Assembly: GCA_012512295.1 (NCBI GenBank)
Contig: JAAZDI010000216.1
Coordinates: 1-15,433, forward strand
DNA length: 15,433 nt
Direction of reading: 5' to 3'
Origin: Syntrophomonadaceae bacterium
GTDB taxonomy: Bacteria; Bacillota; Ch66; Ch109
Below are positions 6,823 to 12,645 of the stretch, one piece after another. Position 1 is the stretch's first letter; the number at the start of each line of letters is the position of its first letter. The notes beneath the pieces were generated by a model. The model was given only the letters and a program-made list of their open reading frames with translations. It searched no databases and was not told the origin of the DNA. The position numbers and the translations under genes are program-made.

Positions 6823-7953
6823 TTAATTGTCAACAGCTTGTTGTTTAAATTTAACAAAAACAATTGTTCCCTGCGCACTAGTTTCAATTGTTATACTTGC
6901 GTTATGTCGGCGCGCAATGCTGTAACAGATCGGTAAACCTAATCCAGTCCCATTATCTTTAGTACTAAAAAAGAGAGTCCCGATCTTCTCCAAAACCGAT
7001 GGAGGCATGCCCTGACCTTGATCTTTAACCGCCAAAACAACATCTTCCCCTTCAGTGTACGTTTTAATCGTCAGACAACCACCGGTAAACATCGCTTCTA
7101 AACCGTTACGTACTAGATTTAGCAACAACTGATGAATTTCTGATTTATTAAGCAGTAAATCGGGAACTTCTTGAAGTTCTAGCTCAATATACTTATCAGT
7201 CATTAAAGCATCCGCCTGAATCAATGGCAACAGTTTCTCGATAATCTGATTAAGGTTTAGGAGTTTTAACTCTACCGAGTTATTATTGGATAAAGAAAGA
7301 TACTCAGTAATAATGGCGTTAGCCCGGTCAAGTTCTTCTATCATTAAATCAAAGTATTCCTGGTATCGGACAAATTCAACATTTTTCGAAAGTAGTTGGA
7401 GAAACCCCCGCACAGTGGTTAGCGGGTTTCTTATTTCATGACTGATACATCCAGCCATTTTTTCGATAAGTTGAAGGCGCTCTAAACGAGTTATTTCTTT
7501 CAATAATCTGGCAGAACGTTCTTCTGAACGACGCAGGGCAACTTCAATCTGTTTGCGTTGTGTAATATCCCTAAAGTAAACCGATAAGCCATCTTCTGTT
7601 GGATAAGCGTGGACCTCTACCCAATCGCCTTCAGGACAAATTTGCATTTCAAAATAAACAGGTTTTTGTTCAGTAATCGCTTTTGAGTATAATTCAAAAA
7701 ATGCCTGATTAATATGTTCTGGGATAACCTCCCAGATGATTCTGCCTAATAAATTTTCTCGACTATTAAAAAAGATTTTCTCAGAAGCTTTATTGAGGTA
7801 AGTAAATCGCCAGCTTCGATCCAAAGCAAAATAACCATCTGTAATATTCTCTAAAATATTAACTACTTTTCGGTTAGTTACTTCAAGGATATTCTCCACC
7901 ATTATATCTTCGTCCTGCCCATATCTAACCATCTCCTCAAAGGATAACATCAT
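6823..7953 (-). CDS. Soluble PAS-domain sensor histidine kinase, sporulation-kinase-like
   Basis: 376 residues, no membrane segment. PAS domain at about 30-135 (ILENITDGYFALD...YFRDITQRK), a short coiled coil, then HisKA with SHEIRNPLTTVRGFLQLL, His172 being the phosphorylated residue. The ATPase domain follows: N box LLNLVRNGLEAM (Asn283), G1 DQGQGMP (311), F box FFSTK, G2 GTGLGLP (335). The H-box type and single PAS input match the orphan kinases that feed Spo0F/Spo0A in spore formers. No response regulator is paired with it; its immediate neighbour is the agr locus. The run of G before the ATG at 7951-7953 serves as ribosome binding site. The promoter region (sigma-H-like element, LytTR-type repeats, Spo0A box) supports a sporulation or stationary-phase role. 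Function as a Spo0A-pathway kinase is inference. Confidence 0.87.
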   Translation of the reverse strand: MMLSFEEMVRYGQDEDIMVENILEVTNRKVVNILENITDGYFALDRSWRFTYLNKASEKIFFNSRENLLGRIIWEVIPEHINQAFFELYSKAITEQKPVYFEMQICPEGDWVEVHAYPTEDGLSVYFRDITQRKQIEVALRRSEERSARLLKEITRLERLQLIEKMAGCISHEIRNPLTTVRGFLQLLSKNVEFVRYQEYFDLMIEELDRANAIITEYLSLSNNNSVELKLLNLNQIIEKLLPLIQADALMTDKYIELELQEVPDLLLNKSEIHQLLLNLVRNGLEAMFTGGCLTIKTYTEGEDVVLAVKDQGQGMPPSVLEKIGTLFFSTKDNGTGLGLPICYSIARRHNASITIETSAQGTIVFVKFKQQAVDN

Positions 7954-7992
7954 TTAGAACCCCCCCTTTTCTACTTCAGGTTAAAGGTAATT

Positions 7993-7999
7993 TTCGACA
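7993..7999. promoter_or_regulatory. Candidate Spo0A box (0A box)
   Basis: TTCGACA on the plus strand (TGTCGAA on minus), an exact match to the core Spo0A-binding heptamer, in an extended context TTTTTGTCGAAAA. It lies about 40 bp upstream of the kinase start and about 70 bp downstream of the predicted sigma-H start point, where a bound protein could repress. A single 7-mer can occur by chance. Confidence 0.4.
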
Positions 8000-8073
8000 A
8001 AAAGCGCTATTCGGATAAAATTCATCAATATTTTAACTTGAGCTACAATTATTCAATCATTGATTATCGTTTC

Positions 8074-8103
8074 ATTCTACATGCAACTACGTATTCCTGC
8101 AGC
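8074..8103 (-). promoter_or_regulatory. Sigma-H-like promoter of the PAS kinase gene
   Basis: On the minus strand GCAGGAATA, an 11-nt spacer, then GTAGAAT. This fits the Bacillus sigma-H consensus (RnAGGAwww, 11-12 nt, RnnGAATww) at nearly every position. The predicted start is near 8066, giving a leader of about 113 nt. The same element with the same spacer stands before agrB (9804-9833). Confidence 0.65.
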
Positions 8104-8114
8104 AAACTGCCCAA

Positions 8115-8144
8115 TAACCAAATATGGGGTTTAAACAACCAATT
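8115..8144 (-). promoter_or_regulatory. Candidate LytTR-type direct repeats upstream of the PAS kinase promoter
   Basis: Two 9-bp direct repeats with a 21-bp period (12-bp spacer): TAACCAAAT (8115-8123) and CAACCAATT (8136-8144), reading TTGGTT on the gene strand. The block 8114-8141 matches 9865-9892, next to the agrB promoter, at 23 of 28 positions. The near repeat starts 17 bp from the first base of AGGAAT. Two 9-bp repeats separated by 12 bp is the known binding layout for LytTR regulators such as the one encoded at 8206-8928. Confidence 0.6.
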
Positions 8145-8190
8145 ATCTTATTTATGGAAACATATGTAATTAGTGCTTAGCTGTTTTGGC

Positions 8191-8215
8191 AAAAAAAAAT
8201 CCCTCCTAAGAGGGA
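8191..8215 (-). terminator. Intrinsic terminator at the end of the agr operon
   Basis: On the minus strand TCCCTC, a 4-nt loop, GAGGGA, followed by nine T (8191-8199). The hairpin contains the TAG stop codon of the response regulator gene in its loop. It separates the agr transcript from the PAS kinase gene. Confidence 0.85.
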
Positions 8216-8928
8216 GTAAATCGGTCTTTGTATTCTTCGAATTTATATCGACTCATCAAAGCCACTTTTTTACTATTTTCAAAACTAATTTCATAAGACC
8301 GGCTGCTTACCTCTTTTATCTTGCTAATTCTATCCAGGTTAACAATGAAAGATTTGTGGACCCTGAGAAAACTGTCTTCTAATTTAGTCTCCAACTCGTT
8401 CAAGGTCTGCGATATTTTATAGACGCTGTTAACCGTGTGAATCAGGGTCCTTTTTTCTAACTTCTCGATAAATAATATATCAGTGGAGTTTATCAAAAAA
8501 ATTTCATTATTAACCTTTACCGGTATTCTATTTATATTCCTTTTATTAACGGTTTTGCTTTCAAATTTCCCAGCTAGATTGCCAATCGTCTCCAGAACCT
8601 TGCTTTTATTAATTGGTTTTAAAAGATAATCATAAGGATGAACGGCAAATGATTCAATTGCGTATTTTGAATAACCTGTGATAAAAACGAAATGCGTTTC
8701 TGGACTAAAAATACCTATAAGCTTGGCTACTTCTATGCCGTTAACGTTTTCTTCAGGTGTTAACTCGATATCAAGCAAGGCTATATCCGGTTTAGCTTCT
8801 TTCGCAAGTCTAACAGCCTCTTTACCACTTGGGGTATCGATCACGGTGTCCACCAGAGGATGTTCCATTACTAATTTCTTTAAAAATCTTCTGGTGTATT
8901 CCTCATCTTCAAGCAGTAAAATATCCAC
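8206..8928 (-). CDS. agrA: AgrA-type response regulator, REC + LytTR
   Basis: 240 residues. Receiver domain 1-120 with acidic pocket E7/D8, phospho-acceptor Asp53 (IALLDIEL), Thr84 and Lys104 (YLLKP). A LytTR DNA-binding domain spans about 133-236, with the signature FLRVHKSFIVNLDRISKI. This is the two-domain layout of AgrA/LytR regulators, which bind pairs of 9-bp repeats spaced 12 bp apart. The GTG start at 8926-8928 follows the agrD stop by 2 nt, so translation is probably coupled. Last gene of agrB-agrD-agrA; its partner kinase should be the 9882-10757 product. Candidate target sites are the repeats at 8115-8144 and 9845-9895. Confidence 0.9.
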   Translation of the reverse strand: MDILLLEDEEYTRRFLKKLVMEHPLVDTVIDTPSGKEAVRLAKEAKPDIALLDIELTPEENVNGIEVAKLIGIFSPETHFVFITGYSKYAIESFAVHPYDYLLKPINKSKVLETIGNLAGKFESKTVNKRNINRIPVKVNNEIFLINSTDILFIEKLEKRTLIHTVNSVYKISQTLNELETKLEDSFLRVHKSFIVNLDRISKIKEVSSRSYEISFENSKKVALMSRYKFEEYKDRFTPS

Positions 8929-8930
8929 TA

Positions 8931-9080
8931 TTACGCTCTACCCTTACGTTGCAAATTTTTTGGCAGATCCGGTTCGTAGATGATAAACCAACAATTCGGT
9001 CCTACTCCAGTACCAGCAATAACCGTTAACGCAGCAGCAACACTGGAAAGCATCATTCCTTGAAACTTTTTAAACATCAT
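8931..9080 (-). CDS. agrD: AgrD-type cyclic lactone autoinducer precursor peptide
   Basis: A 49-residue peptide between agrB and agrA. It has the three AgrD parts: a basic-then-hydrophobic N-terminal helix (MMFKKFQGMM, then LSSVAAALTVIAG), a core around GPNCWFIIY with the single Cys30, and a charged tail EPDLPKNLQ matching the conserved E/Q-P-x-x-P-K-x-L motif of clostridial AgrD. By alignment with known clostridial precursors the thiolactone ring is probably Cys-Trp-Phe-Ile-Ile, cut before Tyr35; the exact cut and any N-terminal extension are uncertain. It overlaps the end of agrB by 11 bp and has a very strong AGGAGGTG at 9085-9092. The product is secreted and cyclised by AgrB. Confidence 0.9.
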   Translation of the reverse strand: MMFKKFQGMMLSSVAAALTVIAGTGVGPNCWFIIYEPDLPKNLQRKGRA

Positions 9081-9711
9081 TCTTCACCTCCTTTCGTATG
9101 CAATTGACAAAATTGTTCATAAACTTTTCCAGAGCCTTTACGGCTTTGTAGCCTACCGGCGATATTAAAAATACACTGCTTAAAATGCCTAAGGCGATGG
9201 CCAAGGCAGCCGAGTTTAACTCATTTTTCATTACTAAAACAGCCATGCCTAACCAAAAAACAAGAAGTAATCCGACTTTTTTCTTCTGTTTTAATCTGGT
9301 TGGTATATCTGTTATTACTTTCTTTTCCGTTCCAGCCGGCACCCATTCAATGACTGCGTATAGACTAAATATTAAAGCGGCCAATACTAAGCTGCTTAGT
9401 AAACCCTGACTAACCGGAAGGGTGGCTAATTTCCCGAGGCCTAACATCAGAATATTAGCGGTAACCAGACATCTTAAATAAGTACTGCAGTGCACTCCAC
9501 CCCCAAAAAAGCGGATTGATGAAAAAACCGCCAGACAGATCACGGTAGTTGTGAGAATGTTCGTTAGAAAGGACAAAAAGATGATTAAGGCGATTTCCAG
9601 GACGGTTCCCAATAGAACCTCCAAACTATAGGCATATATATCTACATCATCCTGGTCGGCGTTCATTTTTTGGCCTAACATGACTGCCAATTCTTTAGAA
9701 AGTCGTTTCAT
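9070..9711 (-). CDS. agrB: AgrB, autoinducer-processing membrane protease
   Basis: 213-residue polytopic membrane protein that cleaves the AgrD tail and forms the thiolactone. The active-site stretch is RFFGGGVHCSTYLRC: His74 and Cys81 are seven residues apart, as are His77 and Cys84 of Staphylococcus aureus AgrB. Hydrophobic helices lie at about 33-65, 82-98, 105-122, 145-163 and 168-190, with a basic cytosolic loop (RLKQKKKVG) between. Length is normal. ATG 9709-9711 is preceded by AGGAG. It overlaps agrD. A sigma-H-like promoter (9804-9833) and three LytTR-type repeats lie upstream, so it probably starts its own transcript in addition to any read-through from the kinase gene. Confidence 0.93.
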   Translation of the reverse strand: MKRLSKELAVMLGQKMNADQDDVDIYAYSLEVLLGTVLEIALIIFLSFLTNILTTTVICLAVFSSIRFFGGGVHCSTYLRCLVTANILMLGLGKLATLPVSQGLLSSLVLAALIFSLYAVIEWVPAGTEKKVITDIPTRLKQKKKVGLLLVFWLGMAVLVMKNELNSAALAIALGILSSVFLISPVGYKAVKALEKFMNNFVNCIRKEVKNDV

Positions 9712-9803
9712 GTATACTCTCCTGGTTTTAACCTCGCACTTTAGGCCATAATCGACGTTTATCTATCTTTTCACTAAATTCTCAACTATAATTTCTCAGA
9801 GCT

Positions 9804-9833
9804 ATTCTACAAAAGGCAAGTAATTCCTGCTGC
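9804..9833 (-). promoter_or_regulatory. Sigma-H-like promoter of agrBDA
   Basis: On the minus strand GCAGGAATT, 11-nt spacer, GTAGAATAG. This is an excellent match to the sigma-H consensus and has the same spacer as the promoter at 8074-8103. Start point predicted near 9796, leader about 85 nt. Confidence 0.65.
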
Positions 9834-9844
9834 AAATAATTAAC

Positions 9845-9895
9845 TAGCCAGATATCACTCCTAAATGACCAAATTTGTGGTCTAAATAACCACTC
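9845..9895 (-). promoter_or_regulatory. Candidate LytTR-type direct repeats (three) upstream of agrB
   Basis: Three 9-bp units at a strict 21-bp period: TAGCCAGAT (9845-9853), TGACCAAAT (9866-9874) and TAACCACTC (9887-9895). The nearest starts 17 bp from the first base of AGGAAT, exactly as at the PAS kinase promoter. The third unit overlaps the 3' end of the upstream kinase gene. This would be the autoregulatory site for the AgrA-like protein. The third unit is the weakest. Confidence 0.6.
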
Positions 9896-10757
9896 GCTCT
9901 AAGCCGCGTCCCTGATTCTGATCGGGAAGATGCACGATAAAAGATGTGCGTTCCCCTGATTTAACCTCTATATTTCCACCATATCGATCGACTAATTTTT
10001 TCACCAAATATAATCCGTATCCACGCGCCTCGGAATTCTTGGTCGTAAAGCCGGGCTCAAACAGCCTCTTTCTTTCTTTTGCAGTAATGGCTGGTCCATT
10101 ATTGTAGATATACATAACATACTGGTTATCTTCATACTTTATTTCCAAGGCTACCCGACGATTTCCAGTATTCTGAACAGCTGCCTCCATAGCATTGTCC
10201 AACAAATTTCCCAAGATACTGCATAAATCCCAAGGATGCATTTTTATATTTAATGGATTGCATTTTACGGAAAAGGCAAAATCAATCCCCTTAGTTTCAG
10301 CTACTTTACATTTGCTATTGAGTAGAGCGGTTAAGGCCGGGTGTCCAACGTGAATTATGCCATCGCTAGGCTGGTAAGCTTGGGCAATCCCATCAATATA
10401 CTCTTTAGCCTTGTCTATTTCTTCTAAATATAGCATTGCTTGGATAACCTGGATGTGTCTGGCATGTTCGTGTTTCTGACTCTGGAGACTATTAAGTAAT
10501 CCCTCTACTTGTTGGAGATGAGCTTTCAGGAGATTAACTTCCACTCTTTTCTTAACATTTCTTTCTATTCCTTTAATAGAAAACAGGGCTAGTCCACCCA
10601 TAAAAACCACCAAGACATTAGCTAATGGCAGTAATACTTTTAAATTAGTAATATCATGGGCAAGATAAATCTGTTGGTTCATTAATACAATGAAGAGAGT
10701 CTCAATTAATATTGTGGAAATCATTAATAGATTATTATCCTTAAACAATACAATCAT
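9882..10757 (-). CDS. agrC: AgrC-like sensor histidine kinase (catalytic half of a split receptor)
   Basis: 291 residues. Two membrane helices at about 10-33 and 41-61, then a coiled coil, then a Spo0B/AgrC-type dimerization segment with QKHEHARHIQVIQAML (His96 is the likely phosphorylated residue). The GHKL ATPase has N box ILGNLLDNAMEAA (Asn184/Asn188), F region FEPGFTTK and G box RGYGLYLVKK. AgrC proteins normally carry six or seven membrane helices; here only two remain, and the other five are in the overlapping gene just upstream (ATGA overlap at 10754-10757). The two products therefore probably form one peptide receptor. Its natural partner is the LytTR regulator at 8206-8928. Kinase assignment is firm; peptide sensing is inferred from the locus. 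Confidence 0.87.
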   Translation of the reverse strand: MIVLFKDNNLLMISTILIETLFIVLMNQQIYLAHDITNLKVLLPLANVLVVFMGGLALFSIKGIERNVKKRVEVNLLKAHLQQVEGLLNSLQSQKHEHARHIQVIQAMLYLEEIDKAKEYIDGIAQAYQPSDGIIHVGHPALTALLNSKCKVAETKGIDFAFSVKCNPLNIKMHPWDLCSILGNLLDNAMEAAVQNTGNRRVALEIKYEDNQYVMYIYNNGPAITAKERKRLFEPGFTTKNSEARGYGLYLVKKLVDRYGGNIEVKSGERTSFIVHLPDQNQGRGLERVVI

Positions 10758-11233
10758 TCCTCGTTAAGACTCAAATCAAAAATGACCACTCTAAATTTCT
10801 TAGCCAAGAGATATAGTATTCCCATCACGAATACCAGAGGGATGGCGAAACCAACATTAAGCCAAGGTTGTAAGATTAATGATTCGGTATTCGTTGAAGT
10901 TATTTTTTGAAGGATAGGCAATAAAGTGCTTTCTAATACTCCCAATATTAATACGCCAACAAGTACCGAAATGAGGCCATGCCATAAGCGAATTTTCATA
11001 ATCACCCTAGTTAGGGCAACCAAAACAAAGATAAGGATTAGGGTGTGAAACCCAAATACTAAGGGCAGCTTTCTAATGAAAATAGTTAAAACGGCAGTTA
11101 AGAAGGACATAACAAAAACCTTCTTATAGTCCACATCTACATTAAACAACTGGAAACCCAGCTTAATAATAAAGATTGTTTCAAGAAAGGAAACTAATAA
11201 CACAATATACCAGGGTAAACCTAACGGTTCCAA
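10754..11233 (-). CDS. Five-helix membrane protein, probable sensor subunit of the split AgrC
   Basis: About 159 residues, nearly all hydrophobic, with roughly five membrane helices (near LPWYIVLLVSFLETIFIIKL, FVMSFLTAVLTIFI, TLILIFVLVAL, GLISVLVGVLILGVL and VGFAIPLVFVMGILYLL) and no catalytic motif. The TTG at 11231-11233 is chosen as start: AGGAGG lies 7 nt upstream (11241-11246), and the promoter at 11294-11302 would place any start further upstream at or before the transcript's first base. It overlaps the kinase gene by four bases. Together the two give about seven helices, as in one-piece AgrC receptors, so it probably forms the signal-binding part. I do not recognise a named family. Confidence 0.75.
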   Translation of the reverse strand: MEPLGLPWYIVLLVSFLETIFIIKLGFQLFNVDVDYKKVFVMSFLTAVLTIFIRKLPLVFGFHTLILIFVLVALTRVIMKIRLWHGLISVLVGVLILGVLESTLLPILQKITSTNTESLILQPWLNVGFAIPLVFVMGILYLLAKKFRVVIFDLSLNEE

Positions 11234-11293
11234 GACCCACCCTCCTACCTGTTTCTGCAAAAGTTCGCCTTTTTCAAGCAAATCTATAGGAAT

Positions 11294-11302
11294 ATTATAC
11301 CA
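11294..11302 (-). promoter_or_regulatory. Extended -10 promoter of the sensor genes
   Basis: On the minus strand TGGTATAAT, a perfect -10 hexamer with an upstream TG. No good -35 is seen, as is usual for extended -10 promoters. The start point near 11287 gives a ~54-nt leader to the TTG start at 11233. It is of the housekeeping type, unlike the sigma-H-like promoter of agrBDA. Confidence 0.55.
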
Positions 11303-11405
11303 CAAGGGTTGGGCTTTCAGATAAATGTTTGGCTGTGTTTCGTTGTTTCACGTTTTCAACTGCCGCTAATGAACTAAAATAATCAATAATGCTTCCGGCT
11401 GTTTT

Positions 11406-11435
11406 TTGACAATGTTACATATCTTGTTCTAGAAT
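11406..11435 (+). promoter_or_regulatory. Sigma-A-type promoter of the tyrosine recombinase
   Basis: TTGACA (11406-11411), 18-nt spacer, TAGAAT (11430-11435). About 23 nt further right is the GGTGG ribosome binding site of the recombinase. It is divergent from the agr sensor promoter. Confidence 0.65.
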
Positions 11436-11465
11436 ATAGATAAGTAACCTAGGTGGTGGTGAAAG

Positions 11466-12029
11466 ATGGAATACGTTAACCCTATCAAAGACGTAGGGGT
11501 AATTAATGAAATAAAAGAATCTTTAAAGCAAAAAGCACCAAGGGATTTTTTGTTATTTGTATTGGGAATAAATACAGGGATAAGAATATGTGACTTGCTC
11601 AATCTCAAAGTGAATGATGTTTGGGATGGGGAAAAAGTTAAGGAATTTTTATTTATTGCTAAAAATGGCCGTCATAAAGAAACTACATTTTATATCAACA
11701 ACAACGTTAGGGAGGCATTAAACGATTATATATTAGCCACAAATCTCAAGAATAATGATTTTCTTTTTAAATCTAAAAACCATGATAAACCTATTTCCCG
11801 CCAGCAAGCCTATCGAATAATTAATAAGGCCGCAAGAGAAGTAGGTGTTCAAGGGGAAATTGGTACCCACACTATTAGAAAAACATTTGGTTATCACGCT
11901 TACCGTAAGGGGATTGCAATCTCCATATTACGATCAATTTTTGGCCATTCCTGCCCCTCCGAAACGCTGAGATATATCGGAATAGATAAAGACCATCACC
12001 AACCAATAAAAGTAGATGTTAATTTATGA
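11466..12029 (+). CDS. Short tyrosine recombinase (phage-integrase family, catalytic domain only)
   Basis: 187 residues consisting of a tyrosine-recombinase catalytic domain with all the expected residues: Arg40 (NTGIRICDLL), Lys66 (IAKNGRHK), His135/Arg138 (THTIRKTF), His161 (FGHS) and the nucleophile Tyr170 (TLRYIGI). The N-terminal core-binding (SAM-like) domain of XerC/D-type enzymes is missing; only about 25 residues precede the domain. Stand-alone enzymes of this size occur in Firmicutes and their targets are mostly unknown. It is transcribed away from the agr locus, from the promoter at 11406-11435. The region is visibly richer in A+T than the feo genes, consistent with a mobile origin. 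No attachment site or inverted repeats were found around it. Confidence 0.87.
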   Translation: MEYVNPIKDVGVINEIKESLKQKAPRDFLLFVLGINTGIRICDLLNLKVNDVWDGEKVKEFLFIAKNGRHKETTFYINNNVREALNDYILATNLKNNDFLFKSKNHDKPISRQQAYRIINKAAREVGVQGEIGTHTIRKTFGYHAYRKGIAISILRSIFGHSCPSETLRYIGIDKDHHQPIKVDVNL

Positions 12030-12053
12030 AATTTTTTGTGGTAGGGGAAACCT

Positions 12054-12113
12054 ATGGATGAATCTTTGCTGGGTTGCTTTATTATAACCTTTGCTCTTTT
12101 ACTGATTAATTGA
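12054..12113 (+). CDS. Possible tiny hydrophobic peptide
   Basis: A 19-codon frame, MDESLLGCFIITFALLLIN, with AGGGG about 8 nt before the ATG and a mostly hydrophobic sequence able to span a membrane. It lies between the recombinase and the PII-like gene on the same strand. It is too short to judge from sequence alone and may be chance. The rest of 12030-12281 shows nothing further that I can support. Confidence 0.15.
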   Translation: MDESLLGCFIITFALLLIN

Positions 12114-12281
12114 CATATTGACTGCCAAGTTTTCAGATAAATTAGGGTTCCCGCACTTGTACTTTTCATTCTAGAAGGGTAGTAGGAAGGGATGGTTTAG
12201 CAAAAAAGAACTAATCCAGCTGCTAATAAAATAAAGCAAGTTTCTTTACCTAGTTATAATTTTATAAGGAGTGGCTAAATT

Positions 12282-12626
12282 ATGAGTATTTCCAAAGACC
12301 TTAAGTTAATTATTACGATTGTGGCAAAGAATAGAACTGAAAAGGTATTGGATGCTCTTGAAAAAGAAGGTGTAAAGAAAAGTACTGTTTTATTAGGTAG
12401 GATGATTAGTGATGATAACCCTACTTTATTTTTAAACCTAAAAATTGAGCCCCAATGCGAAATTATTTATACTATTGTATCGCAGCAGTTTGTCGATCGA
12501 GTTTTTGGTGTCATTTTAGAAGCTGGAAAATTTAATAAACCACATCATGGAATAGCCCTTGTTTTAGATATCGAAAAAGTAGGTGGAATATTACCTGAAG
12601 CATCTCTTCGCTCAAAGTCCCAGTAA
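12282..12626 (+). CDS. PII-like signalling protein (GlnB-related, short T-loop)
   Basis: 114 residues. The sequence follows the PII ferredoxin-like fold: first strand LKLIITIVAKNRTEKVLDALEKEG, then STVLLGR and strand FLNLKIEPQCEIIYTIV, helix FVDRVFGVILEAG, and the B-loop-like KFNKPHHGIALVLDIEKVGGI, close to the nucleotide-binding region of PII relatives. The region corresponding to the T-loop is about ten residues shorter than in GlnB and lacks the uridylylated tyrosine segment, so it is a PII-like protein, not a classical nitrogen sensor. AAGGAG lies about 10 nt before the ATG. It converges on the ArsP-type permease gene, with 19 bp between the stops. No amtB or glnA is nearby; its target is unknown. 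Confidence 0.75.
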   Translation: MSISKDLKLIITIVAKNRTEKVLDALEKEGVKKSTVLLGRMISDDNPTLFLNLKIEPQCEIIYTIVSQQFVDRVFGVILEAGKFNKPHHGIALVLDIEKVGGILPEASLRSKSQ

Positions 12627-12645
12627 AGCTGCGGATGATGTAATC

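Noticed and set aside
8173..9409. Several plus-strand frames across the agr genes (for example 8173-8382, 8678-8983, 9185-9409)
   Set aside because: They are antisense shadows of strongly supported minus-strand genes and have no family features.
9866..9886. Small hairpin GACCA/TGGTC after the AgrC-like kinase as a terminator
   Set aside because: The stem is 5 bp and no T run follows on the minus strand; the sequence is better explained as part of the direct-repeat regulatory site.
11309..11337. TTGG-containing near-repeats close to the sensor-gene promoter
   Set aside because: Spacing is 20 bp, not 21, similarity to the TTGGTTATT units is poor, and orientation is opposite; not a convincing third LytTR site.
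12255..12260. Perfect TATAAT upstream of the PII-like gene
   Set aside because: Transcription from it would start within or after the AAGGAG ribosome binding site at 12266-12271, and no -35 is seen at the right distance.
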